From positions 682,001 to 746,000 of the forward strand of contig CM106586.1 in NCBI GenBank assembly GCA_048013815.1: a DNA stretch of 64,000 nt, given 5' to 3'. Below, in pieces: positions 22,463 through 33,392 of the stretch (position 1 is the stretch's first letter; each line of letters opens with the position of its first letter). The position numbers and the translations under genes are program-made. The notes beneath the pieces are model-generated. The model was not told the origin of the DNA. It made no database searches and worked only from the letters and a program-made list of their open reading frames with translations. Source of the DNA: Setoptus koraiensis. Taxonomy: Eukaryota; Arthropoda.

Positions 22463-22978
22463 TACCCTGTCAAAAGAGATGATCAGACTGCGAACTGTGA
22501 AGCGCATGATTTCACGGCATCCCATCGAATGCGCAGGCTTCCGATTTAACAGTTCATCAATCAGCGTAATTCCGACCGATTGCGCAAGTATAGCTTCTGG
22601 CAGGTCGTCTGAATATGGCATTCCATCAAACAAAGACCCGTTCGCAGAACTTGCTAAGATCATGCGCATAGAATAGGAGCAAGAGGTGAAAACCAAGAAA
22701 AATTGCCCTTATCAGGGCAACCCCAACTTTCTCTCGGTTTTTCCCAAAAATCTCGAGAACCGCGCGTCCAACATGGCTGAAATTGATAGCGTTGTGCTCA
22801 GCATTCTTGAATCTACCAGTATACCGAGTTTTGAGTCTGTATCTCAAAGTTTTATTAAAACCGGAACCGGAAGTTTCCGCACTTTCGGACCACTCAATTT
22901 GTAGTAAGGAGGCGCTACGGGCCCCATGTGTGAAGTTTCATCTCAATAGAAGTGTGGCGCTCTTCGGGACTACACCCA

Positions 22979-23640
22979 GGACCACTTGCATTTAGGGTCT
23001 CCAGAATCAAACTGATCTGACATATATAAATTTAGTATTTTTGTGATCGGAAGAGCCTCTTGATCACGAATATAACAATTGCATCATCCTTTAGTCCGAC
23101 GTTTGGCCACTAGGCGGCGTTGCTGTTTTTCGCTTTGAGGGCCTCTGGAGCCCTAGTCTTTTGTCATAGAGACACGTTCTTGGTATTGTTGGATAGATCT
23201 CTAGAAGATGCATCTATAGAGGGTATAATTTTTCCCCAGACTCGAATACGAGTCCATAAAAAATTCGAAGGAAAACTTTGGCCCCATTTTGAAGGGCCCC
23301 AAAAATGTCCGCCCAGCAATTTGACAGCTCATAAAAATGACCCCATAATAGAGCTTCAAAAAAATATATAATACAACGGAATCAAAATGAACGTCGATGA
23401 CCAAAAATGAAAAAAACCTCTCACACATCCCCTCGAATTAGAGATAAAAGGCAGACCGGGTGCTCTGTTGATTAGGAGCAAAGCTCGATTTCCATAAAAA
23501 TCGACACGTGGGCTCTGAATGGGCCCATGAAGACGTTCTCGACAGTCCAGAAGTGAGGTAGAGCCTACTTCCGGAGATAAGAAAAAACCCGAATTTCGGG
23601 CCTCAGAGGGGCCTCAAAACAACTATATTCTCACAGTTGT
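22979..23640 (+). repeat. Dispersed repeat E plus a diverged Merlin-like arm
   Basis: AGGACCACTTGCATTTAGGG starts the copy. Repeat E runs to about 23455, then a GGTGCTCTGTTGATTAGGAG arm with a diverged CCGGAAGT region follows. Non-coding. Confidence 0.6.
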
Positions 23641-23831
23641 CTAGATTGTTATATCAATTTTGAAGTAGAGTGGAAATCCACACTCTGCGTCACCTGAACC
23701 GTTAGAAATTCACTGTTAGTTATGTTAGGTACGCATACGCACTGCTGTAGATGTTGGGAGGCCCAAGGCCGATCGTAAAAGGGGTCAGTAGTACTGACAG
23801 TACCATTCAATCAGTGACCCATTCCAATAGC
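23641..23831. other. Unassigned repeat-nest sequence
   Basis: No reading frame or recognised terminus. An imperfect GTGGAAATCCACAC palindrome is near 23675. Confidence 0.3.
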
Positions 23832-23996
23832 GGGTGTTGTAGCGAATAGCGACCCAGTCAGATTTCGATGAAAATTCACACATGGGGCCCGTAGAGCCCC
23901 CTGACAACATTTTGGATGGTCCGGAAGTGCGGAAACTTCCGGTTTCACAAAAACTTTGAGATACAGATTTGAAACTCACTAGATAATTGAAACCAG
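23832..23996 (+). mobile_element. Merlin left arm only
   Basis: GGGTGTTGTAGCGAATAGCG followed by GGGGCCC and CCGGAAGTGCGGAAACTTCC. Cut off at about 23996 where Copia coding begins. A near-identical arm is at 43033-43178. Confidence 0.65.
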
Positions 23997-25439
23997 ACAT
24001 TGGTCATCTACATCCCTTGGACAGAGAGGTCCAAATACTCAAGACAACAAGAAGAAATCCGAAATGGTCCTCCGAAACGACTAACGGCTACCTTGTAGGG
24101 TTCACATCTCGATCGAACATCTACCGGATGTATGTAGCTGAGGAGAAGGACGTTCGAGTTAGTTGCGACGTTATCTTCGACAACCACAAGAATGAGACCA
24201 TGAGAACTGAAGATAACAGTGATCAGGATGTCATTGACACTGCAGACATGCAACCCAAATCACGCACGCAACACGACCTTGACGAACAACCTATGCTAAT
24301 AGACAACGACGAAATTCAGACGCGATCGAACGACCGACAAATGAGTACCGAATAACCAATGGAAATGGACAACAATGAAGAGCAATCGCGATCACGCAGT
24401 GAACAGTCAAACGCTGATCAAACGTTAGAAGGACGTGACCGGGCTGATCAAGCCTCAAACAATGGCAACGACGACCCGGCCGACACTAGCATCGAGAGCC
24501 CTGACTATAGTGCCCTCACAATTGCTGCTGACACATCTGCAGCAAATGAAACTAGCTCTGGACGAGTTGACTGTCCGGGCTCAAGCAAGACTGCTGACGA
24601 CGAGAACAAAGAGACCTGCCGTTTGAGAGCTTGGCAGAGCACTACGCGCGGACGCAAGGTGTCCAACGCAAACAAACCGAACCAAATGCCAGCTTCATGG
24701 AACAATCACGTGTCGATATGTGTATGCGGAACCACTAACCGACCGTAAGGCAATGAATGCTGCAGACCATCAGCTGTGGCGGTTTTTCGTTGGAGAAAAA
24801 CGAATCGTGGTCAATCGTCCAACGGCCCAAAGGCAAAGAAACCATGACTACAAGATGGATATTCAAAGTGAAGGAATTGAAAACTGGCGGAATAGGACGA
24901 TATAAAGCCAGGCTGATGGTCCGAGGCTCTGTCCAGAGGGAAGGCTTAACTCAGGCCCCAACTGGACCCAATTTCTACGAACCACGTCACTGCCGTCTAA
25001 TAACTAACCAAATCATCACCAGACCTACGATATGACTGAAGCATGATGGCCGTAGACTGCGCATCAACTGCCAGGAATACAAAGTCACAATCAATGGTAC
25101 CCAGAATTATATCTTCTCACTAGAAACAGAGATTCCATTTATCATCAATGATTATTCCTACAATTACGCTCACGTAGACATCAGGAGCACATATTCAATC
25201 GAAATTCCGGAACACATAAATCTACATCTTGGTTTACGAAAAGAAGAATTCACAGCCCTGACCGCCGAAGATATCGAGAAGCTGGAAAAGCTTTTGCATA
25301 CTATTCTACTCCAATAAACTAGCGTTAGTGCTACACGCCGGAACTTCAAAAGGTAAAGCCAAAAATAGTATCATCGAGGCAAGAAAAGGTCACGTGTTAA
25401 TAAATAATGATAATAATAAACCGAGGCTCCTACCAACCT

Positions 25440-25933
25440 CAGTCCTGCACAGCTAGAAATCAAAGACTCAGAGGCATGGGAACTCATCGTAACATCACTA
25501 AAACATCATGTAATGGACAAAGTCGTCACCTGCGAGATAGCCAGAGAGGTTTGGGACCGCTTAAAAGTCACCTACGAACAGGATGGCGATACAAGTCTAA
25601 CCGCCAACTACATTCTATTCTTCACCATGCACATGGAACCAAAAGAAGAAATATCCAGTTACATCGGTAAGATGGAACAACTCGTGGACAAGATAACAAC
25701 GCAAGGAGAGACTCTCAGTGATAGACTCTTACGAGCTAACTTATTGAGAGGGCTCAATCAGGAGTATGATGTATTCCAGCAAGTATGGGACGGAACCGTC
25801 ATAAAATCATTCAAAATACTCAAGGATTGACTAATTCTTGAGGAGATGAACATCAAATCAAGATCCACTGGTCCAGCAACTACTTCAAAGAGCGCATCAG
25901 CGTTCTACGTCAAAGAACAAAACAAATATTCGA
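25440..25933 (+). pseudogene. Copia gag fossil
   Basis: A UBN2/gag-polypeptide-type capsid region typical of Copia elements: SEAWELIVTSLKHHV-like start, EIAREVWDRLKVTYEQ, then SYIGKMEQLVDKITTQGE and RLLRANLLRGLNQEYD. Broken and truncated by the Helentron-like insertion at 25934. Confidence 0.75.
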
Positions 25934-26573
25934 ACAAGTGATACTGATTCCGTCAGTATCTCGAGCGCTTAATTTTTTGGTTAGACGAGTATCGTTGGAA
26001 TATGGATGCGAGTATGTGACACCATGTCAGAGATGAACATCTATGCCTGTCAGATCAGAGTAGTCGGTCAAAATGTGTATCACGTTGTGATAGGAATATG
26101 AAGAATTTGTATTTATTATGTCATCTTTTCGGCTACTCTGATTCGACAGGCATAGATGTTCAACTCCGACATAATATAACATACTCGCATCTATGTTTGA
26201 ACGATACTTGATCGCTATGATACATCCGCATTTTCATGCACTATTTTATGTTCGAAAATCAGCCATAGTTTCCAAGTTTGTCAAGTTGGTTGTAAGTTCT
26301 TGGTTAAGAGTTCAATGGTCGATGTGCCAACAAGGGTTTATATGACTATAGTGTTTCTGGATACTCATTTCTCTACAATACGAAGAAAATTTTGTTTGAT
26401 GTTAGATCCATCTTGATATGTGCCAGTTTCGGAACTGTTCGCAACAGAATACTTTGATGATACTTTCCAGAGACAGCTAGCATTTATAACTACGCAATGA
26501 ACTTTCCATACATCTAAGAGCATTCACTAGAAAAATCAAGCGCTCTTATACTGTTATAATCAGTATAACTTGT
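25934..26573. mobile_element. Helentron-like composite with 3' hairpin ends at both sides
   Basis: The left side starts ACAAGTGATACTGATTCCG and reads as an inverted 3' end. The right side ends with AAGCGCTCTTATACTG, a hairpin and AGTATAACTTGT, a second 3'-end type in forward orientation. The interior carries the dispersed tail module (GACGAGTATCGTTGGAATAT and its inverted partner near 26190). It is inserted in the Copia gag fossil. Two 3' ends facing outward are not expected for one intact element, so it is a rearranged or nested pair. Confidence 0.6.
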
Positions 26574-27169
26574 AATATGACTGATTGTGCTGGCGCCAGC
26601 ACTCCACTTAATGATGTTGACACACTAATGATCACAAGCGAGAGCGACACATTAATCAAGAGCCCTTATAGATAACTCATAGGGAGCCTAAACTTATGCA
26701 GCTGCGTATCGAGACCAGACATTGCATTCTCGGTCAACACACTGGCAAATTTTATCGAAAGATCCATGACAAAGCACTGGACAGCCGCCTAATGAGTGCT
26801 AGCCTACCTAGAAAGAACAAGAGATTTGGGCTTAAAACTCACCAATCAAGAGAGACTAACCCTATAAGCATACTCAGATGCTGACTGGGCCGGCAACATT
26901 ATAGACAGAAAATGGACAAGTGGCACACTGGTTTGTCTGTCAGATGGCCCAGTAGTATTCCGCAGCAAGGCCCAGACACTGGTTGCACTCAGTTCAACCG
27001 AGGCCGAATACATTGCCAGATGCATGACTGCCCGCGAAGTCTGTTGGATTAGAGATATGCTGAGAGAACTAACGAACGAGCCAGTTGATTGCGCCCTGAA
27101 GATCAGGGGGCATTAAAACTGAAAAAGGTGCCTAGCCACTGAACACGAACAAAGCATATCGATATAAAG

Positions 27170-28141
27170 ATGCACTTTGTAAGGGAGTGTCACTCTAAAG
27201 GAGAATTCGCGCTTGAATGTGTGCACAGTGAAGAGCAGAAAGCGGATGTTCTGACCAAGCCGCTTGGGATCAAGAAGCACGCTCAGATGGCTGGAAAGCT
27301 GGGGATGTCAAACTTAGCCAGCCTAAGCCTGATAGCCTCGTGTCTGATGTTGGTGAAGCCAGTGGCGACGATGGTTTTCCACGAAGTGGATCCTATCACA
27401 TGGCGCGAATCCAACATCAAACACATAGAGGGCCAGATCGATCTGGATTTGAAGCTGTTATTTCATGACCCCTGTGAGGCACTCTTCAGCAACGCCACTA
27501 ACATCGAAGAGCTTAATCGGGCTCTGGTTGACACCTGCACGAAGATATTTAAAGTGAACGTTCTCGATCAGCTCGACGCGGCAGAGTCTACCGGCAAGCT
27601 GAGCCGGGCAGAGAGAGACGGCGGGGCCACCGTGGCTGTGGTACTAGGCGCCACTGCCTTGTATACCTCTGTGCAGTTAATAATAACTGGCGCTGATAGA
27701 GTGAAAAATCATCTGTCCCAAGAGAAGGAAATGGCCAGTCTGATAGAATTGTTGGACAATAGGATCACCACCCTGCAAGAGAAGGTGGTGTTGGCAAATC
27801 AGCACACCCCTAAAAGCTTTGTCGAGATTGCAGCCACGATGGTCAAGGAGAGAGGGCAGGTAACAGCGGCCATCCCCATCGTTACAGACCTGACATTCCA
27901 GACCAACATCAGGCTAGAAGAGGCAAAGAAGAAACTAGACAAATTGTTAAAGGAATTGAAAATCGGAGGAGCGGTGCCGCAGGTCCTACTCACCCTGTTC
28001 AATATCAGTGAGATAGCCACTCTGTCCGCACTGAAGCACTCGCAAGTTAGGGCCTTTCACATCCAGGACGGAGAGATGACCCTGCGGGTGACCCTGCTAA
28101 AAATAAGTGCCGGAGTAGAGGTTCTTAAGCTAAGCGCTTAA
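27170..28141 (+). pseudogene. Copia RNase H tail and envelope-like reading frame (fossil)
   Basis: A long open frame of 323 codons. Its start (HSEEQKADVLTKPLG) is the conserved end of Copia RNase H. It then passes a hydrophobic, signal-peptide-like segment (LASLSLIASCLMLVKPVATM) into a part with a second hydrophobic stretch near residue 150 (VAVVLGATALYTSVQLIITG) and long helical, heptad-like segments. This architecture suggests an envelope-like glycoprotein downstream of pol. The envelope family is not identified. It ends in an AGCGCTTAATTTTT repeat sequence, so it is incomplete, and the element as a whole is broken. Confidence 0.6.
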
Positions 28142-28189
28142 TTTTTCAAGTTAATGATTTAAGATGTGGGGGTAGTTTCTTGTATAGTA

Positions 28190-28330
28190 ATGAAAGGCAG
28201 ACATCGCAAATCGATTAGACCTGCACAGATTGTGTATGGCACAGTGCCAGTTGTCTCTAGAAAGTTTCAAGAAATTATCCTGGTGAAAATAATTTCGAAA
28301 ATTTCATACTGTAGAGGCACACGTGCTCAA
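28190..28330 (+). repeat. Diverged copy of the 157-bp repeat
   Basis: Shares GACCTGCACAGATTGTGTATG and TTATCCTGGTGAAAA blocks with the array at 48300-49513. Confidence 0.7.
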
Positions 28331-28387
28331 TTAATAGACGAAACAGTGAACAGACTTAATTTAATAAGATAAATTTAATAAATCATT

Positions 28388-28640
28388 GATGACAACTCTG
28401 CTGGCTTCCATCGAAAAGATTTTCGACGGTGGTTTCCACATCGAATTCATAGTGGGCGCCATCATCGGCATTCTCAGCACCAGCTTCTTCGATTGGCATG
28501 TCATCAAATTTGAAGTATTTAAGAAGATCTTCTTCTTGTACTCTTTCAATAGATGATCTACATGGCTCTTCGATATCCATCCTAGTGTCAATACCTTTGA
28601 CGTCGACCTCTTCAACGAACGGTTCAATTCAACGCAATTT
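28388..28640 (-). CDS. Acidic reading frame, unrecognised, partial
   Basis: An open minus-strand frame of about 80 codons ending in TGA: VEEVDVKGIDTRMDIEEPCR, then a very acidic stretch with repeated E/D and aromatic residues (DDGAHYEFDVETTVENLF). Codon use looks real and composition is not repetitive. No domain is recognised. It could be the C-terminal tail of a host protein or of another transposon's protein. No start is assigned with confidence. Confidence 0.35.
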
Positions 28641-29424
28641 CCATCCATCTAACTTTCGTCGTTTTCCGGCTGGGTGGCGTCTTTTGAGTTTGGCCCCATT
28701 TTTGAGCCTCAATCCAAGACTCAGAGCAGCGATCGCTTCCTGAAGCTGAGAACTCATTCAGCCAGGAGTCCGAATAAAGCGAATATTGCAAAAATTATAC
28801 CGACCGTTCTCCTTTTTTCGCATTTTTCGCTTTCGGCGCAAGCTTTGATCAAAGAAAAAGTCACTGTTTCCGATAGTCCTTGAGTCTATCTTTAATATGA
28901 GCTCAGTTTCAGGGGTGCATGTCATTGAATTGGGGCCCTAAAATGGGGCCAAATCTGAAAAAAAGAGGTTTTTCACATTTTCAACCATCTTCACAATATT
29001 TTTTTTCGCTTCATTCTACTGGCATCAATTAGTAGAGATTGAGATGCGTCTGATGATGCCAACGTGGTGCGGAAGTGATAACTGACACACCTCCTAAGAA
29101 AAATTTGATCTAAAACACGTTTGATTTTCGAGCCTTCATATGGGAGAGGTCCTTTGTCCGCCTATGGATGCAAGTCTCTCATGCACTCAGCGACTCTTTG
29201 AAGACCATGGACATGGCATGTCACATGATACGCGTTCGGTGTGAACGTCTTCATTTCCCTGATACTCTTTATCATATAAGGTGCCTGGTCACTTTAAAAC
29301 AATTTAACGCGGTGATACGGAGGCTCTTCTTCAGCCTGTTCAGAGAACAGTCTGATGAACTGCAGTCAAGTTTGCGTGTCACATATTTTCTTGATCGATG
29401 AACCAGAATGTAATATTGTTCAAA
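28641..29424. other. Repeat-nest sequence without genes
   Basis: Contains GGGGCCCTAAAATGGGGCC-type palindromic patches as in repeat E interiors. No coding or terminus recognised. Confidence 0.35.
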
Positions 29425-29730
29425 ACAAGTAATACTGATCAAATCAGTATTTCGAGCGCTTAATTTTTTGGATGGACGAGTATGATTGGAATATAGAAGC
29501 GAGCATGCGATAACATGTCGGAGATAACAATCTAGATTTACAGTTATGTGCCTATGACAGTGCTGATTGTGGGTGTGATGGCTGAGAACATGTGCAGATA
29601 TGGGTTGATATCACATACTCGCTTGAGCACATGTGAATCGCATGTGCTCAATAATGGCGCTAGAGGCCATTTTGGGGAACATGTCCCTCCACAGTATGTG
29701 CGATTTTTGAAACTGTTCTCACCAGGATAA
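29425..29730 (-). mobile_element. Helentron-like 3' end with one 157-bp unit, truncated
   Basis: Starts (inverted) with ACAAGTAATACTGATCAAAT, then TCAGTATT and CGAGCGCTTAATTTT, then the GGATGGACGAGTATG tail module and one diverged 157-bp unit ending TTCTCACCAGGATAA. Cut by repeat E at 29731. Confidence 0.7.
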
Positions 29731-30235
29731 AGGACCTGTTGCATTAAGGGTATCCAGAATCAAACTGGTCTGACATACATGTATATAGTATTTTCGTGAT
29801 CGGAAGAGCTTCCCGATCACGAATATACCAATTGCATCATCTTTTAGTTCGACGTTTAGCCACTAGGCGGCGTTGCTGTTTTTCGCTTTGGGGGCCTCTG
29901 GAGCCCCAGTCTCTTGTCATAGAGACACGTTCTTGGTATCGTTGGATAGATCTCTGAAAGACGCATCTATGGAGGGTATAATTTTACCCTAGACTCGAAT
30001 CCAAGTCCTGATAAAAATCAGAAGAGAACTCTGGCCCCAATTTGTGGGGCCCCAGGAATGTCCGCCCAGAGATTTGACAGCTCATAGAAATAGCTCTATA
30101 AAAGAGCTTCAAAATGATATATAATACATCGGAATCAAGTCGAACGCCGATGACCAAAAATGAAAAAAACCAATCACACCCTCCAACAAAAATAGAGACA
30201 AAGGGCGGATTGGTGTCTCGTTGAATGATGGCCAA
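29731..30235 (+). repeat. Dispersed repeat E
   Basis: Starts AGGACCTGTTGCATTAAGG. It has the GATCGGAAGAG inverted patch, the CTAGGCGGCGTTG block and a polypurine GATGACCAAAAATGAAAAA near the end. Confidence 0.65.
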
Positions 30236-30430
30236 GCCCAAGTTGGGTATTTTGGTTATTTTTGAGTAGGGTATAGTACCCTGATACCCTAACGTGTACT
30301 TCGAAAGTGCGGAAATTTTTCATTGCCGAGATACCAGAGGTATCCCATTCTGGGTATTGAAGGATATATACTAGCACAGATTGTTGCGAGCAACTTGTAC
30401 GACACACACACGGATCGTCATCAAAACGGA
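30236..30430 (+). mobile_element. Merlin D-type arm (GGGTATTT repeats)
   Basis: GGGTATTTTGGTTATTTTTG, then AGTACCCTGATACCC, then GAAAGTGCGGAAATT, as in 15260-15390, 34903-35060 and 62820-62987. Confidence 0.6.
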
Positions 30431-30509
30431 TAGGTGGGAACATGTTCGAAATCGATGACTTTACATGACATCCTTCATCCGAAATTTCTCCTTGCCGCTA
30501 TAGGTAGCT

Positions 30510-30645
30510 CATTAATACATAGAAATAGAACTAGATGGTTATCTCCGACATTTTATCACATTCTCGTGTCTATATTCCAATCATACTTGTCCATTCAAAT
30601 AATTAAGCGCTCGAGATACTGATATAATCAGTAATTTATTTTAAG
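30510..30645 (+). mobile_element. Helentron-like 3' end fragment
   Basis: Tail module (TCTCCGACATTTTATCACAT, TACTTGTCCATTC), then AATTAAGCGCTCGAGATACT, then a hairpin. The ACTTGT tail is altered. Confidence 0.6.
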
Positions 30646-30775
30646 ATGTTACTCCAACCTCCCTTGCAAGTGTTATGAACCAAATGAGCTCCATAACTAT
30701 TTGATTGGCCGCTGTTAGCTCTGCTTCTGTAGATGATGATGCTACCACAGTTTGCTGTTTGCCTTTAGAAATTTA
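30640..30775 (-). pseudogene. Copia RNase H fossil fragment
   Basis: Short minus-strand match to the Copia RNase H signature (QQTVVASSSTEAELTAAN, then a W-containing helix). A small broken remnant; the rest of the element is absent. Confidence 0.6.
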
Positions 30776-31169
30776 TGGTACCCAACAGACTTCTACTATC
30801 AAACCTATCGTTTGACTCAAGTATATACTCAAGTCCTAGAGTTTGACGAACTCTGGGAGAGCCTGAATGCTCTCGCACGAAGACTTCACCGTTTGGTCGG
30901 TATTCAGGTCATCCATTGCGAGTGTTTTGAAACACTACGCTGCGGTTTTTGCGAGGATGAGGATCGGCCCGTTACACTCTCGTAGGCATAAGTTGTCTTC
31001 TGTGCCGGTATAGTGCGGGAAAGTGTTGGCCTTGAATGTGGCTGTTCGTTAATCTAAGTTGTGTGTGACTAAGCTCAGCTTCATAGTTCCATCTAGTTGG
31101 GAGCAAGCGATTGGTTTTCCGTACCTGCTGATCAAGCTGTTGCGATTGCCCTGGGCTTGTAGCAGGCTG
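30776..31169. other. Unassigned, short open frames on both strands
   Basis: The plus strand has a frame with a Cys/His cluster (VIHCECFETLRCGFCEDEDR). The minus strand has a Gln/Arg-rich frame (SPGQSQQLDQQVRKTNRLLP). Neither matches a family I recognise and they overlap, so I make no call. Confidence 0.25.
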
Positions 31170-31213
31170 GAAAATTAAGCGCTCTTATACTGGTATAATC
31201 AGTATAACTTGTT
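31170..31213 (+). mobile_element. Helentron-like 3' terminus, second hairpin type
   Basis: AATTAAGCGCTCTTATACTG, loop, CAGTATAACTTGT. The stem is TTATACTG/CAGTATAA instead of GATACTGA/TCAGTATC, with the same GCGCT motif and the same ACTTGT tail. Confidence 0.7.
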
Positions 31214-31462
31214 CTTTTTACAAGTGACTGCCGGATCTTCTGGATCCTTGACCGAGGGCATTGTACCAATGAATATGTCTTCGTCAGAGCTCTCGGAGCT
31301 GAGGATATACCCACATGGGCATATTTGCTTGTGAGTTTCATCATTTCTTTTGTTTTGGCATTCTATTTTGATGCGTTCGAGACGTTCGCGTAGCTTGCGT
31401 TTACATGCTTGGCATACTGGGGGAACGTGACGAGATTCGTTCCAATCGCCCCACTTTCATTA
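31214..31462 (-). CDS. Cysteine-containing reading frame, unrecognised, partial
   Basis: An open minus-strand frame of about 80 codons: WNESRHVPPVCQACKRKLRE, then a basic helix, then KQICPCGYILSSESSDEDIF. Cys-x-x-Cys and Cys-x-Cys pairs separated by a helix suggest metal binding, but the family is unknown. It lies exactly between a Helentron-like 3' end (31213) and a 5' end (31481). It could be part of an interrupted gene or captured DNA. No start codon is assigned. Confidence 0.3.
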
Positions 31463-31480
31463 ATCGTTAGAGTTGATTTC

Positions 31481-32440
31481 TAGCGCTTAATTTTAATTAA
31501 GGGCTTTTGATGTAGTGTTGTAGGATCCTGAAGCATTTCACAGGATATTCACCAATTGTGCTATGGTGATTTACGCGCTGTATGCTTGTGAATACTCCGA
31601 CTTTGTATGCCAGTGAATATTCACGTACCGTTTTATTTGTGGATATTCACAGCTTTCGATCTTTGGAGTCACGCGCTGTGTGCTTGCAAACATTAGCACT
31701 AGAATGATCAGTGCTTAGTGGGTGTGTAGGCTGAAATGTGCTTGGGAGGTGGGAGGTACACTCAAGCTTGAGATTCGAAAATTCGTCCACCTCCCAAACA
31801 CACATTTACTAGGGAGGTGGATTGAATTTTAAGTCTCGGGCTCATGTATAGTGAGGAATTGGACTGGGGCTAGAACGAGATAGGTTTAGCTACTCCGAAT
31901 AGCATAGGGTGACTCATGCTTGGGAGGTGGACTAGCTTGAGCTTAAACAATAAGTTCACCTCCTGAGCATGCAACAACCTACATACTAGCTTGAGACTCG
32001 AAAGTTCGTCCACCTCCCAAACATACATTTTAAGGAGGTGGATTGAATTTGGAGTCTCGGGCTCATGCAGAGGTTAATGAATAATGAGGAGGTGGATCGA
32101 TGCTATAACGAGATAGGTTAAGCTATTTTAAATAGCGTGGAGTGACAACTTAAGTCACTCCTCCTCCCTAGCACACAGTAATCTACACACTAAATTGAAA
32201 AGTCAACAATGTGAAAACAAGCCAATGAGCCAGCTCTCTATAGAATTAACATGTGTAATGTTTAGTTACTTTAACACAGGAATTGAGAGACCAAATCTCC
32301 ATAGAGTTAACCTGGCTCTTTTACTTGTTGCCTGGGAGGTCAACATTCAGTCCACCTCCTAAGTATGCTTCCGCCTAAACACACCAGCTTAAGCTCTGCT
32401 AAGCTTCTAGCTTAACTCTAGTGTGACCGGATGCGGTCAG
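31481..32440 (+). mobile_element. Helentron-like element, box family, 5' end present
   Basis: 5' end TAGCGCTTAATTTTAATTAA, then GATGTAGTGTTGTAGGATCC. A long interior repeats GGGAGGTGGA / CCACCTCC boxes and CTTGAGATTCGAAAATTCG. It continues into ACACATGTTAAC-type units near 32240-32300. No 3' hairpin is seen. Confidence 0.55.
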
Positions 32441-32564
32441 CGGACCCATTCTGTGCATAGACTGAGAAACACCATGTATTGGCTTCTGTTTTAATCATTA
32501 CATTTCAGTATTCTTCTCGTTCTGGCCTATACACGTCATTGTGACGATCCCTACACCCGTGCAT

Positions 32565-32652
32565 GGATGGCAGTCATGTGAGCGGAGGACTGAGGCCGCA
32601 GCCCGGAACCCGAAGCGCTCACCACCCCTACCCGAAGGGTTCCCGTCGCATA
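32565..32652 (-). other. Degenerate Merlin structured core fragment
   Basis: Reads GTGAGCGGAGGACTGAGG on the plus strand with the CCC-GAA-GGG hairpin retained but the nested rod disrupted, unlike the better preserved copies. Confidence 0.5.
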
Positions 32653-32755
32653 ATTTAGTTATCATACACATCAATCGACGGCAATATTATCAGCATAATT
32701 TGGTTATCATACACATCAATCGACGACAATAATATCATCATGATTTGGTTAGAAT
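32650..32755. repeat. 45-bp tandem repeat, about 2.3 copies
   Basis: ATAATTTAGTTATCATACAC and ATAATTTGGTTATCATACAC start successive 45-bp units. Confidence 0.75.
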
Positions 32756-32912
32756 GCTAATGAGAGCTTGATTTCTAACCTATGGACACTGGTAAGGAAG
32801 AAAGACTTCAGAGGAGTGAGAGTGCTACGATCTGCCGTCTAACTAACAAAATGCATCGACAATGACGGCAGTGCAGCCATCGAACGCGTCATGGACTACA
32901 TGAGTTTCGATC

Positions 32913-33236
32913 ATGGGCGTTATTGACGAGCTCGCGATCGAAGTGATAATCGACAAAGACTCTATAGAAGATGGCGATTTTCGAATGAGGGACGACAGTG
33001 GAAACATGACAGAAATTGGTCACATCTGGGTGCAAGGAGAGGTCAGTCTTACTATTCATGACATTGTTGGACGTAACAAGGTTTGTAACAACAAGACAGC
33101 ATCGTGCGACAACGCGAAACTCATACAATGTGTGATCGACGAGAAAAAGGAGACAGTTACTGTGATGGCCGTCGTATCGTTGGTCAGAGGAGGCGTTAGC
33201 GAAGCTTATCCGATCGAGAACCTTGAGTCGGATTAA
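32913..33236 (+). CDS. Unrecognised 107-codon reading frame
   Basis: Starts MGVIDELAIEVIIDKDSIED and ends ENLESD followed by TAA. Beta-rich, acidic, with one pair of cysteines (NKTASCDNAKLIQC) and an NKT glycosylation-like site, which would suit an extracellular domain. The opposite strand is also open over most of the length, so strand choice is uncertain. It lies beside a Gypsy integrase fossil and may be part of a virus-like element. No function assigned. Confidence 0.3.
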   Translation: MGVIDELAIEVIIDKDSIEDGDFRMRDDSGNMTEIGHIWVQGEVSLTIHDIVGRNKVCNNKTASCDNAKLIQCVIDEKKETVTVMAVVSLVRGGVSEAYPIENLESD

Positions 33237-33237
33237 C

Positions 33238-33392
33238 TCGATAGCGGATGCGATCATTTCTGCGTATTAATCTACGCGAAAACTGATGTTGATAGGTCCT
33301 CCCGGAAGCCCGAGTTTCCTTCCGTAGACGACTTCGTATGGCGTTATGCCATTAGTAGTGTGTTTGGTGGCGTTGACGGTACGGACGGCTAA
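33238..33392 (-). pseudogene. Gypsy (Ty3/Gypsy) integrase fossil fragment
   Basis: The minus-strand frame gives VNATKHTTNGITPYEVVYGR, the conserved end of a Gypsy-type integrase core. Short, broken and truncated at about 33392 by a Helentron-like element. Confidence 0.7.

Larger units (their letters stand above)
20857..22978 (-). mobile_element. Autonomous Merlin transposon
   Basis: About 2.1 kb. The left arm (20930-20985: GTCCGGAAGCCAGGAAACTT, then CCGGTTCCGG) is matched inverted by the right arm (22858-22900: AAAACCGGAACCGGAAGTTT, then CCGCAC). The outer end CTTCGGGACTACACCC is at 22978. A complete transposase gene lies inside on the minus strand. The hairpin core is present on both sides of the gene in the same orientation (21148-21316 and 22330-22462). 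The arms are the same as in the MITEs at 17955, 43776 and 57457, so this is the likely source of transposase for them. The left limit is approximate because that end has diverged. Confidence 0.8.
23997..28141 (+). mobile_element. Copia (Ty1/Copia, Pseudoviridae-like) fossil with an envelope-like region
   Basis: Pieces of a Copia element on the plus strand: integrase C-terminal end (GYLVGFTSRSNIYRMYV, about 24090), an acidic linker, the start of reverse transcriptase (TTRWIFKVKELKTGGIGRYK, about 24845), an envelope-like stretch (25035-25318), gag (25440-25933), RNase H (about 26878-27110: ADWAGN, ALSSTEAEYIA), and the RNase H tail followed by an envelope-like frame (27170-28141). The order is scrambled relative to a normal element, so at least two copies or a rearranged copy are present. 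A Helentron-like insertion sits at 25934-26573. It is broken in many places (clearly more than five) and old. No LTRs were recognised. Confidence 0.75.
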
